Below are positions 1 to 8,887 of a stretch of DNA of 64,000 nucleotides, piece after piece. The DNA is from Bacillota bacterium. Lineage in GTDB: Bacteria; Bacillota; Clostridia; Lachnospirales; Lachnospiraceae. The translations under genes were made by a program, and so were the position numbers. The stretch is from NCBI GenBank assembly GCA_023414875.1, contig JAEZMV010000009.1, positions 62,001 to 126,000 on the forward strand. Direction: 5' to 3'. The notes below the pieces were generated by a model, which made no database searches, was not told where the DNA came from, and was given only the letters and a program-made list of their open reading frames with translations. Each line of letters starts with the position of its first letter. The stretch's first letter is position 1.

Positions 1-79
1 ATCTGATATCTAAGTGTGTAAAGGGCAGTGATTGTATTAAAAACAGTTGTGAGAACCTTTCAAATAAGGAGGGTGAAGG

Positions 80-2164
80 ATGCTAGGGCTTTTATACCTT
101 ATACTGAGCTTTACCGTCGGCTGGGCAATCTGTACTTATTCATTTCCAGGTTTAGCAGAGCTGACACGAACAGATTATCTGAAGAGAAAGATATCCTTAA
201 GCCCTTATTTGTTATTATTCCCTGCTTGGTATATAACCGGTACCCTCGCAATCACCTGGGTGACTTATTTAACCGCATATATATTTGGAAATAAGGCAGA
301 GCCCTTATTCTATGCTAATTTAATTGTAATGCCGATTGCACTGCTAGGTTCTGCTGTAGCTATTTACCTGAAGATATGGAAGCCTAAGAGATTTCAAACG
401 AAGCTCATTAGTGACGATAAGAAAATATTCAAAATGGAGTTAATATTGTTAGCAGCAATCACAGTATTAGCCCTTGTCCTAATGTGGACAACCTTCTATG
501 TCAAAGGGGATAAGCTGTATATCGGAGTTTCGGTGTTCAGTGATTTTTCACCCCATGTCGGAATGATTCGCTCCTTTTCCTATGGGAATAATTTTCCGAC
601 TGCATATCCCCATTATGCAGGGGAGGATATCAGATATCATTTTATGTTTCAGTTTTTGGCAGGCAATCTGGAGTATTTAGGCCTTCGGATTGATTATGCA
701 TTCAATATACCAAGCATTCTTAGCTTTATCAGTGCATTTTTGCTTTTATATATTATGGCGGTTAAAATCACCGGAAAGATAGGAGCCGGTGTCTTATCCT
801 GCCTGTTCTTTGCCTTTCGAAGTGCAAAGACCTTGTTTACGTATCTCGCAAAGATTCCGAAGGGCACCGGTATTTTAGATGCGTTATCGGAAAATACAAG
901 CTTTATCTCGGATACACCCCATGAGGATTGGGGGTTATGGAATCTGAATGTTTACTGTAATCAAAGGCATTTAGCCTTTGGGCTATCCGTATTCTTTCTT
1001 ATCATGATTATGTTTTTACCTCATCTGTTTGAAATGTTTGAGGGGATGAAGGAACTTAAATTTCATAAATCCGAACATAACAAGAAAAATTATCAGGAGA
1101 GTCTACTATACAGATTCAGTATTTGGTTCAAATTTATCTTTTTTACGAAGGAAGCCTGGATTTGTTCCGATATGAGAAGAGCGGCGGCAGCAGGAATATT
1201 GTTGGGAAGTCTTTCATTTTTTCATGGAGCTGCAGTTTTCGGATGTTTAACCGTTCTATTTGTAATGGCAGTCATCTCAAGCAGACGTTTGGAATATTTA
1301 ATTACCGCTATAATTACGGTATTTCTGTCCTTACTTCAAACGAAGTTATTTATTGACGGCTCTGCAGTAACTACAGACTTCTTCTTTGGCTTTATAGCGG
1401 AGAATAAAACTTTATTTGGGGTAGCCTCCTATCTGGAACGGTTACTTGGAATACTGCCGTTTGTACTATTAGCTGCTTTTTGCCTGGAAAAGGGAGTTGG
1501 AAGATATCTGCTTCTGGCCTTTAGTGCACCGCTGATCTTTGCTTTTACGGTATCCTTGACGGTTGATGTTACAGTAAACCATAAGTATATTATGATGAGT
1601 GCTATATTGCTAGGTATTTTTGCAGCATCCTTGATCATGAAGCTGTTTGAGCGCAGGGATCTTATGTTAAAATTAGTCGGAGTTTTACTGATTGTTATGC
1701 TTACATCAACCGGTATTTATGACTTTATCACTGTGTTAAAGAAGAATACACCGGAAAGGGCAATCGTGCTTAACTTAAATGATCCTCTTACGAATTGGAT
1801 TGATAAGGAAAGTAATTCAAAGGATATTTTCCTTACTGATTGCTATACAATTAACCAAGTGGTCCTAGGAGGTGCAATGCTATTTGAAGGTTGGTCGTAT
1901 TATCCATGGTCTGCAGGCTATGATACCAATAAACGTACCGAGCAGGTAAAATTAATGTATGAAGCTCAGACTCCGGCACAACTGGATGCCTTGGTGAAGG
2001 ATAATGGGATCCGGTATATCATCGTAGACAGGGATAACCGTGAAAGCCAGGAGTATGTGGTAAATGAAGAAAATATACAAGCAACCTACGAAAGAGTTTA
2101 TCAGGACGGCGAAGGTGAGTGTAGAGTTACAATTTATGATGCGAATAAGTTACTTTATGAATAA
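80..2164 (+). CDS. Large polytopic membrane protein, GT-C/YfhO-like (putative glycan assembly)
   Basis: A 694-aa protein with about a dozen hydrophobic segments spread over residues 1-580 and a soluble C-terminal domain from about residue 590 to the end. A loop near residue 180 reads GEDIRYHF, an acidic extracytoplasmic loop of the sort seen in lipid-linked sugar (GT-C) transferases. The start follows AAGGAGGGTGAAGG, a strong ribosome binding site. Layout (multi-TM plus a C-terminal soluble domain of the type ...IRYIIVDRDN...) resembles the DUF2298 protein at 4368, with which it brackets UDP-galactopyranose mutase and a GT2 gene; I infer a joint role in making or exporting a galactofuranose-type surface glycan. 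The exact family was not identified from sequence alone. Confidence 0.7.
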   Translation: MLGLLYLILSFTVGWAICTYSFPGLAELTRTDYLKRKISLSPYLLLFPAWYITGTLAITWVTYLTAYIFGNKAEPLFYANLIVMPIALLGSAVAIYLKIWKPKRFQTKLISDDKKIFKMELILLAAITVLALVLMWTTFYVKGDKLYIGVSVFSDFSPHVGMIRSFSYGNNFPTAYPHYAGEDIRYHFMFQFLAGNLEYLGLRIDYAFNIPSILSFISAFLLLYIMAVKITGKIGAGVLSCLFFAFRSAKTLFTYLAKIPKGTGILDALSENTSFISDTPHEDWGLWNLNVYCNQRHLAFGLSVFFLIMIMFLPHLFEMFEGMKELKFHKSEHNKKNYQESLLYRFSIWFKFIFFTKEAWICSDMRRAAAAGILLGSLSFFHGAAVFGCLTVLFVMAVISSRRLEYLITAIITVFLSLLQTKLFIDGSAVTTDFFFGFIAENKTLFGVASYLERLLGILPFVLLAAFCLEKGVGRYLLLAFSAPLIFAFTVSLTVDVTVNHKYIMMSAILLGIFAASLIMKLFERRDLMLKLVGVLLIVMLTSTGIYDFITVLKKNTPERAIVLNLNDPLTNWIDKESNSKDIFLTDCYTINQVVLGGAMLFEGWSYYPWSAGYDTNKRTEQVKLMYEAQTPAQLDALVKDNGIRYIIVDRDNRESQEYVVNEENIQATYERVYQDGEGECRVTIYDANKLLYE

Positions 2165-2279
2165 ATAAATGGTAAAATCATCATAAATAACTGTTGAGTA
2201 TGTGTTATTATAGATAAATGTATAAAATAATTAAATGAAATAATGAACGAGTTAGTGAAGCCTTTCATATAAATTGATC

Positions 2280-2476
2280 TCGTCAATTTGCATATACACA
2301 TGTTGATCTAAAGTGATGCGGAACATAAATTATGAGCAACTGTATGAAGTCGTTGGTACTTAGGCTCTGTATTTCAGAGCCTTATGTACCACTACGTACT
2401 TCATCCAAGCGAGAGCGTGTTGCGAATGAATTATGTTTTGCAACACGATATTGCAGATGAGCGTGCAAATTGACGA
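2280..2476. repeat. ~197-bp palindromic intergenic element, copy A
   Basis: Bounded by a perfect 13-bp terminal inverted repeat (TCGTCAATTTGCA at 2280-2292; TGCAAATTGACGA at 2464-2476). The centre is a strong hairpin: GGTAC-TTAG-GCTCTG (2355-2369), loop 2370-2374, CAGAGC-CTTAT-GTACC (2375-2390). The flanks pair imperfectly so the whole unit can fold as one long hairpin. A second copy in opposite orientation lies at 44045-44238. It fills most of the 363-bp gap before glf and contains no gene; the minus-strand open frames across it are by-products of the palindrome. Confidence 0.85.
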
Positions 2477-2527
2477 ACCATAAATATAAATTGGCATTTG
2501 ACATGCATAGAGAATAGGAGAAGAGAG

Positions 2528-3613
2528 ATGGAATTTAAATACGTAATTGTTGGTGCGGGTTTGGCAGGTCTGACCATGGCAGAAAGAATAGCAAACGATA
2601 AGAAGGACAAGGTTCTGATCATTGAAAAGAGACATCACATTGGAGGTAATATCTACGATTCCTATAATGAAGACGGGATATTAATCCATAATTATGGACC
2701 ACACATCTTCCACACCAATGATAAGGGAGTTTATGAATACCTCTCCAAATTTACCAAATGGAATGATTTCTGGCACAGAGTACTAACCTATGTTGATGGT
2801 AATCTGATTCCGATGCCGATTACGGTGGAAACCATTAACAAGCTCTATAATTTAAATCTTGACTGCTTCCAGGTGGAAGAGTTTTTGAAGAAGCAGGCGG
2901 TTGATATAGCAGAAATAAAAACAAGTAAGGATGTTGCGCTAAGTAAAGTGGGTAAAGATATTTACGAGAAAATATTCGAAACCTATACCAGAAAACAGTG
3001 GGGGATAGATCCCAGTGAATTGGATACCTCTGTCATATCAAGAATACCAATAAGGTTAAACCGTGATACCAGATATTTTAATGATAAGTATCAGGGAATG
3101 CCTTCAGAGGGTTATACAAAAATGTGTGAGAGGATGGTTTGTAATAAAAACATCAAAATTCTTCTGAATACGGATTATAAGGAAGTAATAAAAGACATCC
3201 AGTATGATACCTTAATCTTTACCGGAGCAGCTGATGAGTATTATGAATATAAACATGGCAGACTATCCTATCGCAGTATAGATTTTGTTTTTGAAACCTA
3301 TGATACCGAAGAGTATCAACAGGCGCCGGTAGTTAATTATCCGAATGATTATGATTATACCAGAATAACCGAGTATAAGAAACTGACAGGACAAAAACAC
3401 GGTAAGACGACAATAGGAAAAGAGTTCCCTTGCTCTGAAGGAGAACCGTATTATCCATTCCCGACAAAGGAGTGTAAACAGCAATTTTCCTTGTATGAAG
3501 AAGAGATGAAAAAGGAAACAAAGGTTATATTTATCGGAAGATTGGCTGAATACCGTTATTATAATATGGACGCTGTAGTAAGAAGAGCCCTGGATGCTTA
3601 TGAGCAGCTTTAG
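2528..3613 (+). CDS. glf: UDP-galactopyranose mutase
   Basis: A 361-aa flavoenzyme interconverting UDP-galactopyranose and UDP-galactofuranose in the cytoplasm. The N-terminus carries the FAD-binding GAGLAGLTMAE dinucleotide fold followed by HHIGGNIYD and YGPHIFHTND, hallmark Glf motifs; the C-terminal part has IGRLAEYRYYNMD, the flavin-contacting end of the family. Length is typical (about 360-390). The ATG at 2528 is preceded by AGGAGAAGAG, so the ten-residue upstream extension is not used. It sits 29 bp before a family 2 glycosyltransferase, so galactofuranose is probably consumed by the same surface-glycan locus. Confidence 0.93.
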   Translation: MEFKYVIVGAGLAGLTMAERIANDKKDKVLIIEKRHHIGGNIYDSYNEDGILIHNYGPHIFHTNDKGVYEYLSKFTKWNDFWHRVLTYVDGNLIPMPITVETINKLYNLNLDCFQVEEFLKKQAVDIAEIKTSKDVALSKVGKDIYEKIFETYTRKQWGIDPSELDTSVISRIPIRLNRDTRYFNDKYQGMPSEGYTKMCERMVCNKNIKILLNTDYKEVIKDIQYDTLIFTGAADEYYEYKHGRLSYRSIDFVFETYDTEEYQQAPVVNYPNDYDYTRITEYKKLTGQKHGKTTIGKEFPCSEGEPYYPFPTKECKQQFSLYEEEMKKETKVIFIGRLAEYRYYNMDAVVRRALDAYEQL

Positions 3614-3642
3614 AACAGCAGAAGTAAATGGAGGAGAAACAG

Positions 3643-4350
3643 TTGGATAAACTTTATATTGTCATTCCGGCGTATAATGAAGAAGCTAATATTGGAGCCG
3701 TAATTAAGGATTGGTATCCGGTGGTTGAGAAGATTGGGAATGGAAGCAAACTAGTAATCATAGATGATGGAAGTAAGGATTCTACGTATAAGATTATGCA
3801 GGAATATACGAAGGAAATGGAAGCCTTTGAACCGATTACGAAGCCAAATGGAGGACATGGAGCTACAATTTTATATGGTTATCATTATGCCATTCATGCG
3901 GGGGCAGATTATATTTTCCAAACAGATTCCGATGGACAGACATTACCGGAGGAGTTCTGGCCGTTTTGGGAACAAAGACAAGACTATGACATGGTCATTG
4001 GTCATAGAAAAGGTCGTCAGGATGGCCTCTCCAGAGTGCTGGTTACTAAAACCCTAAAGTTAGTATTACGTATTAGTTTTCATGTCAAAGTAAGAGATGC
4101 TAATACACCTTTTCGCTTAATGAAAGCGAATACATTAAAAGATCAGATTAAATTAATCCCTGAAAATTATAATCTTTCCAATGTAATAATCTCCGTGATT
4201 TATGCGAAAAAGAAGCTTGCCGTGAAGTATCTTCCGGTAACCTTTAGACCAAGACAGGGTGGAGTTAATTCCATCAATATGAAGAAAATAATTCGAATTG
4301 GAAAGCAAGCCTTCAAGGATTTCAGAAAAATAAATCAATACATGAAATAG
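3643..4350 (+). CDS. Family 2 glycosyltransferase (polyprenyl-phosphate sugar transferase-like)
   Basis: A 235-aa GT-A fold protein. Visible motifs are VIPAYNEEANIG (nucleotide-binding strand), VIIDDGSKDST, and QTDSDGQ, the DXD metal/nucleotide site. There is no long C-terminal membrane tail, which is like the DPM1-type dolichol/polyprenol-phosphate transferases. I chose the TTG at 3643 because GGAGGAG sits 6 nt upstream; an ATG at 3628 overlaps that ribosome binding site. Probably transcribed with glf and the DUF2298 gene; donor and acceptor cannot be read from the sequence. Confidence 0.85.
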   Translation: MDKLYIVIPAYNEEANIGAVIKDWYPVVEKIGNGSKLVIIDDGSKDSTYKIMQEYTKEMEAFEPITKPNGGHGATILYGYHYAIHAGADYIFQTDSDGQTLPEEFWPFWEQRQDYDMVIGHRKGRQDGLSRVLVTKTLKLVLRISFHVKVRDANTPFRLMKANTLKDQIKLIPENYNLSNVIISVIYAKKKLAVKYLPVTFRPRQGGVNSINMKKIIRIGKQAFKDFRKINQYMK

Positions 4351-4367
4351 ATAAGATGAGGGATCAG

Positions 4368-6653
4368 ATGATTAAGAAAATCATTTATGCATTAGTTGCA
4401 ATTTGCTTGTTCGTATTAGCCAGAGTGTTATTAAAAGGGGATTTTTTATCGTTCTTACAATGGTGGGCGGCGGTTGCATTTATCGGAATTGTATTTATGC
4501 CACTAACTACCTTAATATTTGCCAATTTCCATGATAAGGGATATCTGTTTTCGAAGTCGATAGGTATAGCAATTACCGGCTATCTTATGTGGCTGTTATC
4601 CTCGCTTCGTATCATGAAGTTTACTGAGTACTCCAGTATCTTTTGTGTAGTAATCAGCATATTATTCAACTGTATTCTATTATTTTTTATAAATAGAAAA
4701 ACTGAAGATAATCAGGTAGGTAATTCGTTAGTATCCTCTAAGAGACTAACGATAGATCACATTATATGTGAGGAGCTGCTATTTTTAGGTCTGTTCCTAC
4801 TTTTTACTTATATCAGAGGTTTCAAACCGGAAGCTTATGGGACGGAAAAATTCATGGATTATGGTTTCATGACAAGTATGATGCGCAGTGACTATATGCC
4901 CCCTCAGGACTTTTGGTTCTCCGGTACGAAAATTAATTATTACTATGTAGGTCAATTTCTGGCGACCTACCTTACAAAGCTTTCTTTTGTTAAGGTTTCA
5001 AGTGGCTATAATCTTATGCTAATGATGGTGGGAGCCTTGGCTGTTGTTCTACCCTATTCACTGGTTTATAATATTGCTCTTGGATTTATCAAAGAGCGAG
5101 AGAAAAAAAGCAGAGTCATACCATATATCAGCGGACTTATAGCAGGGCTAGGGGTATGTATTGCCGGAAATATGCATTATCCGACCTATCAATGGTTTGA
5201 AGGGGCTGTCCGTAAGTTTTTTGGGATGGAGGCTAGTACAGATAAGTACTGGTTCCCGGATGCCACCAGATTTATCGGCTATCATCCGGAAACCACGGAT
5301 AAAACAATTCACGAATTTCCAGCCTATTCCTTTGTATTAGGAGATTTGCATGCCCATGTAATTAATATTATGTTTGTTCTGACGGTGCTAGGGATTTTAT
5401 ATGCCTGGATGTGTCGCAAAAGAGAGAATAAGGATCTGCAATTACCGATCTGGAAAGAGGTATTGAATCCGTCCATCGTTCTTATCACGTTTTTTATAGG
5501 CATATTTCACACAACAAATTACTGGGATTTTCCGATTTACTTTGTGGTTGCCGGAGCGGTTATTCTATTTACCAATATGGTTGTATATAATTTTAAAGGT
5601 AAAGCGCTGGGTGTTACAGCGTTACAGGGCTTAATGGTTTTTACGTTTTCAATGCTTGTGGTACTTCCGTTCATCATGAATTTTGATACTATTACCACAT
5701 CACCGGCGTTAACGGTAGCACGCACACCTTTAAATCAGTTGATTATCTTATGGGGACTTCCGATTTTTATGGTGATCGCTTTCTTGTGCTTTAGTATCGC
5801 TAACTTCAGAAGAGTAAAAATAGAAGCTGCTGATGCACAACTGCCTAAACGAAAACTCGGTTTATTCCGCTATATGGAAACCTTACCGAAATCAGATTTA
5901 TTTATCATAACGCTTGGTTTATGTGCAATAGGGTTAGTAATTATCCCTGAGATAATCTATATTCAGGATATCTATAATGGTGACTATAAAAGAGCCAATA
6001 CTATGTTTAAATTAACATATCAGGCCTTTATTATGTTTGGTATTTGTTTCGGGTATATTTTCATGCGTTTGTTATGCTATGGTGAGACAAGAAAGCAGAG
6101 AAAATATGCAATCGTCGGACTCACTCTGTTTATCCTGTCTGTCTGCTATATACAGAATGCAGTCAACGGATGGTATGGCAATATATTTAAAATGAAGAAT
6201 TATAAGGGTCTGGATGCATCAGCATTTATGGATAAGAAAATGCCTGATGATTCACTGGCAATTGACTGGCTTAACGAGAATGTGGAAGGAATGCCGGTGG
6301 TTCTGGAAGCTAACGGAGACAGCTATACGGACTATCAAAGAATATCTGTCATGACGGGTCTACCAACGGTCCTTGGATGGAGAACCCATGAATGGTTGTG
6401 GAAGTCAGACGAGGAGATTGTAAAAGCACGAGCTGCTGATGTTGAGGCAATCTATACTTTAGAAGACAAAACGAAGGTAAAAGAACTTGTGAATAAATAT
6501 AAAATTTCTTATATTTATGTTGGAAAGCTTGAATTAGATAAATTCACTTCCATTAATCATACACTTTTGAAGAGTTTGGGGGAGGTAGTTTTCTCAAGCC
6601 CTGCTACCAATGTAAAAACATATGAAACTTATATTGTTAAAATACATTACTAA
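4368..6653 (+). CDS. DUF2298-family multi-spanning membrane protein
   Basis: About 761 aa with many transmembrane helices and a soluble C-terminal domain. The diagnostic DUF2298 motif HEFPAYSFVLGDLHAH is present near residue 315, as is GLPTVLGWRTHEW near residue 665, both strongly conserved in this family of presumed GT-C-like glycosyltransferases. ATG 4368 is favoured because GAGGGATC lies just upstream; ATG 4356 is possible. It lies 17 bp after the GT2 gene, so the four genes from 80 to 6653 look like one glycan module. Reaction and substrate are unknown. Confidence 0.85.
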   Translation: MIKKIIYALVAICLFVLARVLLKGDFLSFLQWWAAVAFIGIVFMPLTTLIFANFHDKGYLFSKSIGIAITGYLMWLLSSLRIMKFTEYSSIFCVVISILFNCILLFFINRKTEDNQVGNSLVSSKRLTIDHIICEELLFLGLFLLFTYIRGFKPEAYGTEKFMDYGFMTSMMRSDYMPPQDFWFSGTKINYYYVGQFLATYLTKLSFVKVSSGYNLMLMMVGALAVVLPYSLVYNIALGFIKEREKKSRVIPYISGLIAGLGVCIAGNMHYPTYQWFEGAVRKFFGMEASTDKYWFPDATRFIGYHPETTDKTIHEFPAYSFVLGDLHAHVINIMFVLTVLGILYAWMCRKRENKDLQLPIWKEVLNPSIVLITFFIGIFHTTNYWDFPIYFVVAGAVILFTNMVVYNFKGKALGVTALQGLMVFTFSMLVVLPFIMNFDTITTSPALTVARTPLNQLIILWGLPIFMVIAFLCFSIANFRRVKIEAADAQLPKRKLGLFRYMETLPKSDLFIITLGLCAIGLVIIPEIIYIQDIYNGDYKRANTMFKLTYQAFIMFGICFGYIFMRLLCYGETRKQRKYAIVGLTLFILSVCYIQNAVNGWYGNIFKMKNYKGLDASAFMDKKMPDDSLAIDWLNENVEGMPVVLEANGDSYTDYQRISVMTGLPTVLGWRTHEWLWKSDEEIVKARAADVEAIYTLEDKTKVKELVNKYKISYIYVGKLELDKFTSINHTLLKSLGEVVFSSPATNVKTYETYIVKIHY

Positions 6654-6711
6654 AAGAAGCTTCTGCTTATAAAGCATAAGAAAATAGATATATGATTTAA
6701 GGAGTGTAAAT

Positions 6712-8061
6712 ATGAAAATGTTCTTCAAAAGAATGATCAGCATTCGAGTATTGGTGGTGGTTCTTGGGTTAACTGCAAGCTTTGCTTTCACTGGTTTACA
6801 AAAGGTATCGGCTGAAGTACAAACGAAAATGCCATATTTAATCAAGGTCAACAGAGTTCATAATACGATAACTGTTTATGAAAAAGATAAGAATGGGCTA
6901 TATAATAATCCAATTAAATCAATGGTATGTTCTGTGGGAGCGATGGGTACACAAACAAAACTTGGTACCTTCCAAACAAAAGCGAAATACCGATGGAAGG
7001 AATTGATGGGAGATGTATGGGGCCAGTATTCCACAAGAATTGTGGGTGGAATATTGTTTCATTCGGTTTATTATTATCGAAAAGATCCATCTGCACTTGC
7101 AACGAAGGAATTTAATAAGCTCGGATCGGCTGCCTCTCATGGATGTATTCGGCTTACGGTTGAGGATGCAAAATGGATATATGATAATTGTGCAGTAGGA
7201 ACTACGGTTGTCATTTACGACGATAAGAAGAGCCCGGGTCCACTTGGAAAACCTGTGGCACTCAAAATTCCTACAAATGTGTACTGGGATCCGACTGATC
7301 CTAGTGAGAATAATCCATATAGGGATAAATCACCGAAAATTACAGGTGCAAAGAGCCTTGAAGTTGATTGGGGTAAAGAGATCAATTTATTAAAAGATGT
7401 GAAGGCCAAATCCACATTAGGTGCTGATATCACCTCAAAGCTTACAGTGAAAGGTGATATAGATTATTACCTCCCAGGTAAATACAAGGTGGCATATTAC
7501 ATAAAGGATGAGTTGGGAAAAACAAGTAAAAAAAGCATTACTGTGACGGTTCGTGATTATCCGGAGACTCCTAAGTTTACAGGAATTTGGGATAAAATCG
7601 TTGGATATGGAATTGAGATTGATGAAGAGTTTGCAATGGCAGGGGTTGAAGCATACTGTAAGAAAGTTAAGCTGAAGAATGAGTTAATTGATATTTCTAT
7701 TAATCAAATCAGTGAAGTGGAATATCAAATTACTTATGAAATCAGAAATGGAAAGAAGGTAGCAGCTACGAGCTACGGGGCAGTATATGTCGATACAGAG
7801 GCGCCTGTATTTTCTGGTATAGAAGGCCGGATTTTAGAGTATGGTGTGGTGCCTGATGAAGAATATGTTCTTTCAGGAGTTACAGTTAGCGACAATTATA
7901 CGACATCAGAGCAGTTGGATATTACAGTTTCAATTGAGGCAAATACGGATGGTAGCTATTTGATTACTTATGAATCGGTGGATGAAGTTGGGAACGCTGT
8001 AAAAGTGCAATATGTAATGTCTGCATGGTCACCTGCAGCAATTGTAGAGCTGGCATCATGA
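6712..8061 (+). CDS. L,D-transpeptidase (YkuD domain) with C-terminal Ig-like domains
   Basis: A 449-aa secreted protein. Residues 1-38 form a signal peptide or membrane anchor ending near VSAE. The YkuD catalytic domain spans about 43-175 and has the invariant SHGCIRL motif with catalytic Cys145. Two Ig-like/DUF5011-type repeats follow, each with the pattern ...ITVTVRDYPETP... or D(T)EAPVFSGIE. The enzyme class makes 3-3 cross-links in peptidoglycan or attaches proteins to it; the repeats probably bind the wall. RBS AAGGAGTG precedes the ATG. Lies 58 bp after the glycan locus; co-transcription is possible. Confidence 0.9.
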   Translation: MKMFFKRMISIRVLVVVLGLTASFAFTGLQKVSAEVQTKMPYLIKVNRVHNTITVYEKDKNGLYNNPIKSMVCSVGAMGTQTKLGTFQTKAKYRWKELMGDVWGQYSTRIVGGILFHSVYYYRKDPSALATKEFNKLGSAASHGCIRLTVEDAKWIYDNCAVGTTVVIYDDKKSPGPLGKPVALKIPTNVYWDPTDPSENNPYRDKSPKITGAKSLEVDWGKEINLLKDVKAKSTLGADITSKLTVKGDIDYYLPGKYKVAYYIKDELGKTSKKSITVTVRDYPETPKFTGIWDKIVGYGIEIDEEFAMAGVEAYCKKVKLKNELIDISINQISEVEYQITYEIRNGKKVAATSYGAVYVDTEAPVFSGIEGRILEYGVVPDEEYVLSGVTVSDNYTTSEQLDITVSIEANTDGSYLITYESVDEVGNAVKVQYVMSAWSPAAIVELAS

Positions 8062-8166
8062 CAACTATAAATATGTAACCTCCGGATAACTGAAAACTTT
8101 TATAATTGACAATTGGAAAAATATAAATTACGATATGCGTAAGTAAATTCTGGGAAAAGGGGAGCG

Positions 8167-8709
8167 ATGCCTGTGATGAATACAATTACGCGCTTAAAAG
8201 CGTTGGATTTGCCAATGTTATTTGGATGGTTTATCGTATATAGCTATATTGGCTGGGTGTATGAAACCATATATTGTTCCGTGAATTTAGGAAGATATTC
8301 CGATAGAGGTTTTATGCATGGACCGATATTACCTATCTATGGCTCTTGCATTTTATTTATGATATTATTATTCTCTGAAAGATGTAAGAGCATCCCGTCG
8401 TTATTTCTGTCATGTGCAGTATTTGCCTCCTCACTGGAATATGTAGTTTCCTTCAGTATGGAGTCCGTGTTCGATAGAAGATGGTGGAATTACTCCAGCC
8501 GCATGTTTAATATTAACGGAAGAGTATGTCTGGAAGCAGCGATTGTATTTGGTATTAGCGGTGTGCTGGTAATACGTTATCTTCATCCGCTTCTTGTCAG
8601 ATATGTGAAAGAAAACTTTCAGCCGGGATTTGTTAAAAAAGCTAATAGAGTTTTATTGGCAATATTTCTTATTGACTTTATAGCCTCTGTCCAAATGAGT
8701 TTATCTTGA
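8167..8709 (+). CDS. CmpB-family (putative ABC-transporter type IV) membrane protein
   Basis: A 180-aa protein with about five transmembrane helices and the motifs SYIGWVYET, DRGFMHGPILPIYG, and RRWWNYS, which define PF06541 (putative ABC-transporter type IV, CmpB). Function is not established for the family. The same module forms the N-terminal third of the cardiolipin-synthase fusion at 23305, where the motifs recur as GVFGWIYEC, NRGFLNGPIIPIYG and TRWWDYS. The ATG at 8167 lies very close to GGGGAG; GTG 8173 or ATG 8176 may be the true start. A strong terminator follows at 8739. Confidence 0.85.
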   Translation: MPVMNTITRLKALDLPMLFGWFIVYSYIGWVYETIYCSVNLGRYSDRGFMHGPILPIYGSCILFMILLFSERCKSIPSLFLSCAVFASSLEYVVSFSMESVFDRRWWNYSSRMFNINGRVCLEAAIVFGISGVLVIRYLHPLLVRYVKENFQPGFVKKANRVLLAIFLIDFIASVQMSLS

Positions 8710-8738
8710 GGTACATATTAGCTTAGAATTAAGTTTTT

Positions 8739-8770
8739 GACAGGCAGAATATTTCTGCCTGTCGTTTTTT
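8739..8770 (+). terminator. Rho-independent terminator
   Basis: Perfect 10-bp stem GACAGGCAGA / TCTGCCTGTC with a 5-nt loop followed by GTTTTTT. Ends transcription of the CmpB-family gene. Confidence 0.9.
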
Positions 8771-8887
8771 ATAATACAATAGTTGTACTTTTAAGAGCAT
8801 TTTTTATTTCCTTTTCCAATTTAAAGTGTTATAATATACAAATATAAAAATAGGCCGCACCGTTTTTACGGTATAAAGGAGGAAATA

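Noticed and set aside
2360..2638. Minus-strand frames over the palindromic element and start of glf
   Set aside because: They overlap glf on the opposite strand and arise from the inverted repeat; no start signal.
8807..8835. SigA promoter of citrate synthase
   Set aside because: TATAAT at 8830-8835 is good but no acceptable -35 lies at 16-18 nt, so it was not listed as a feature.
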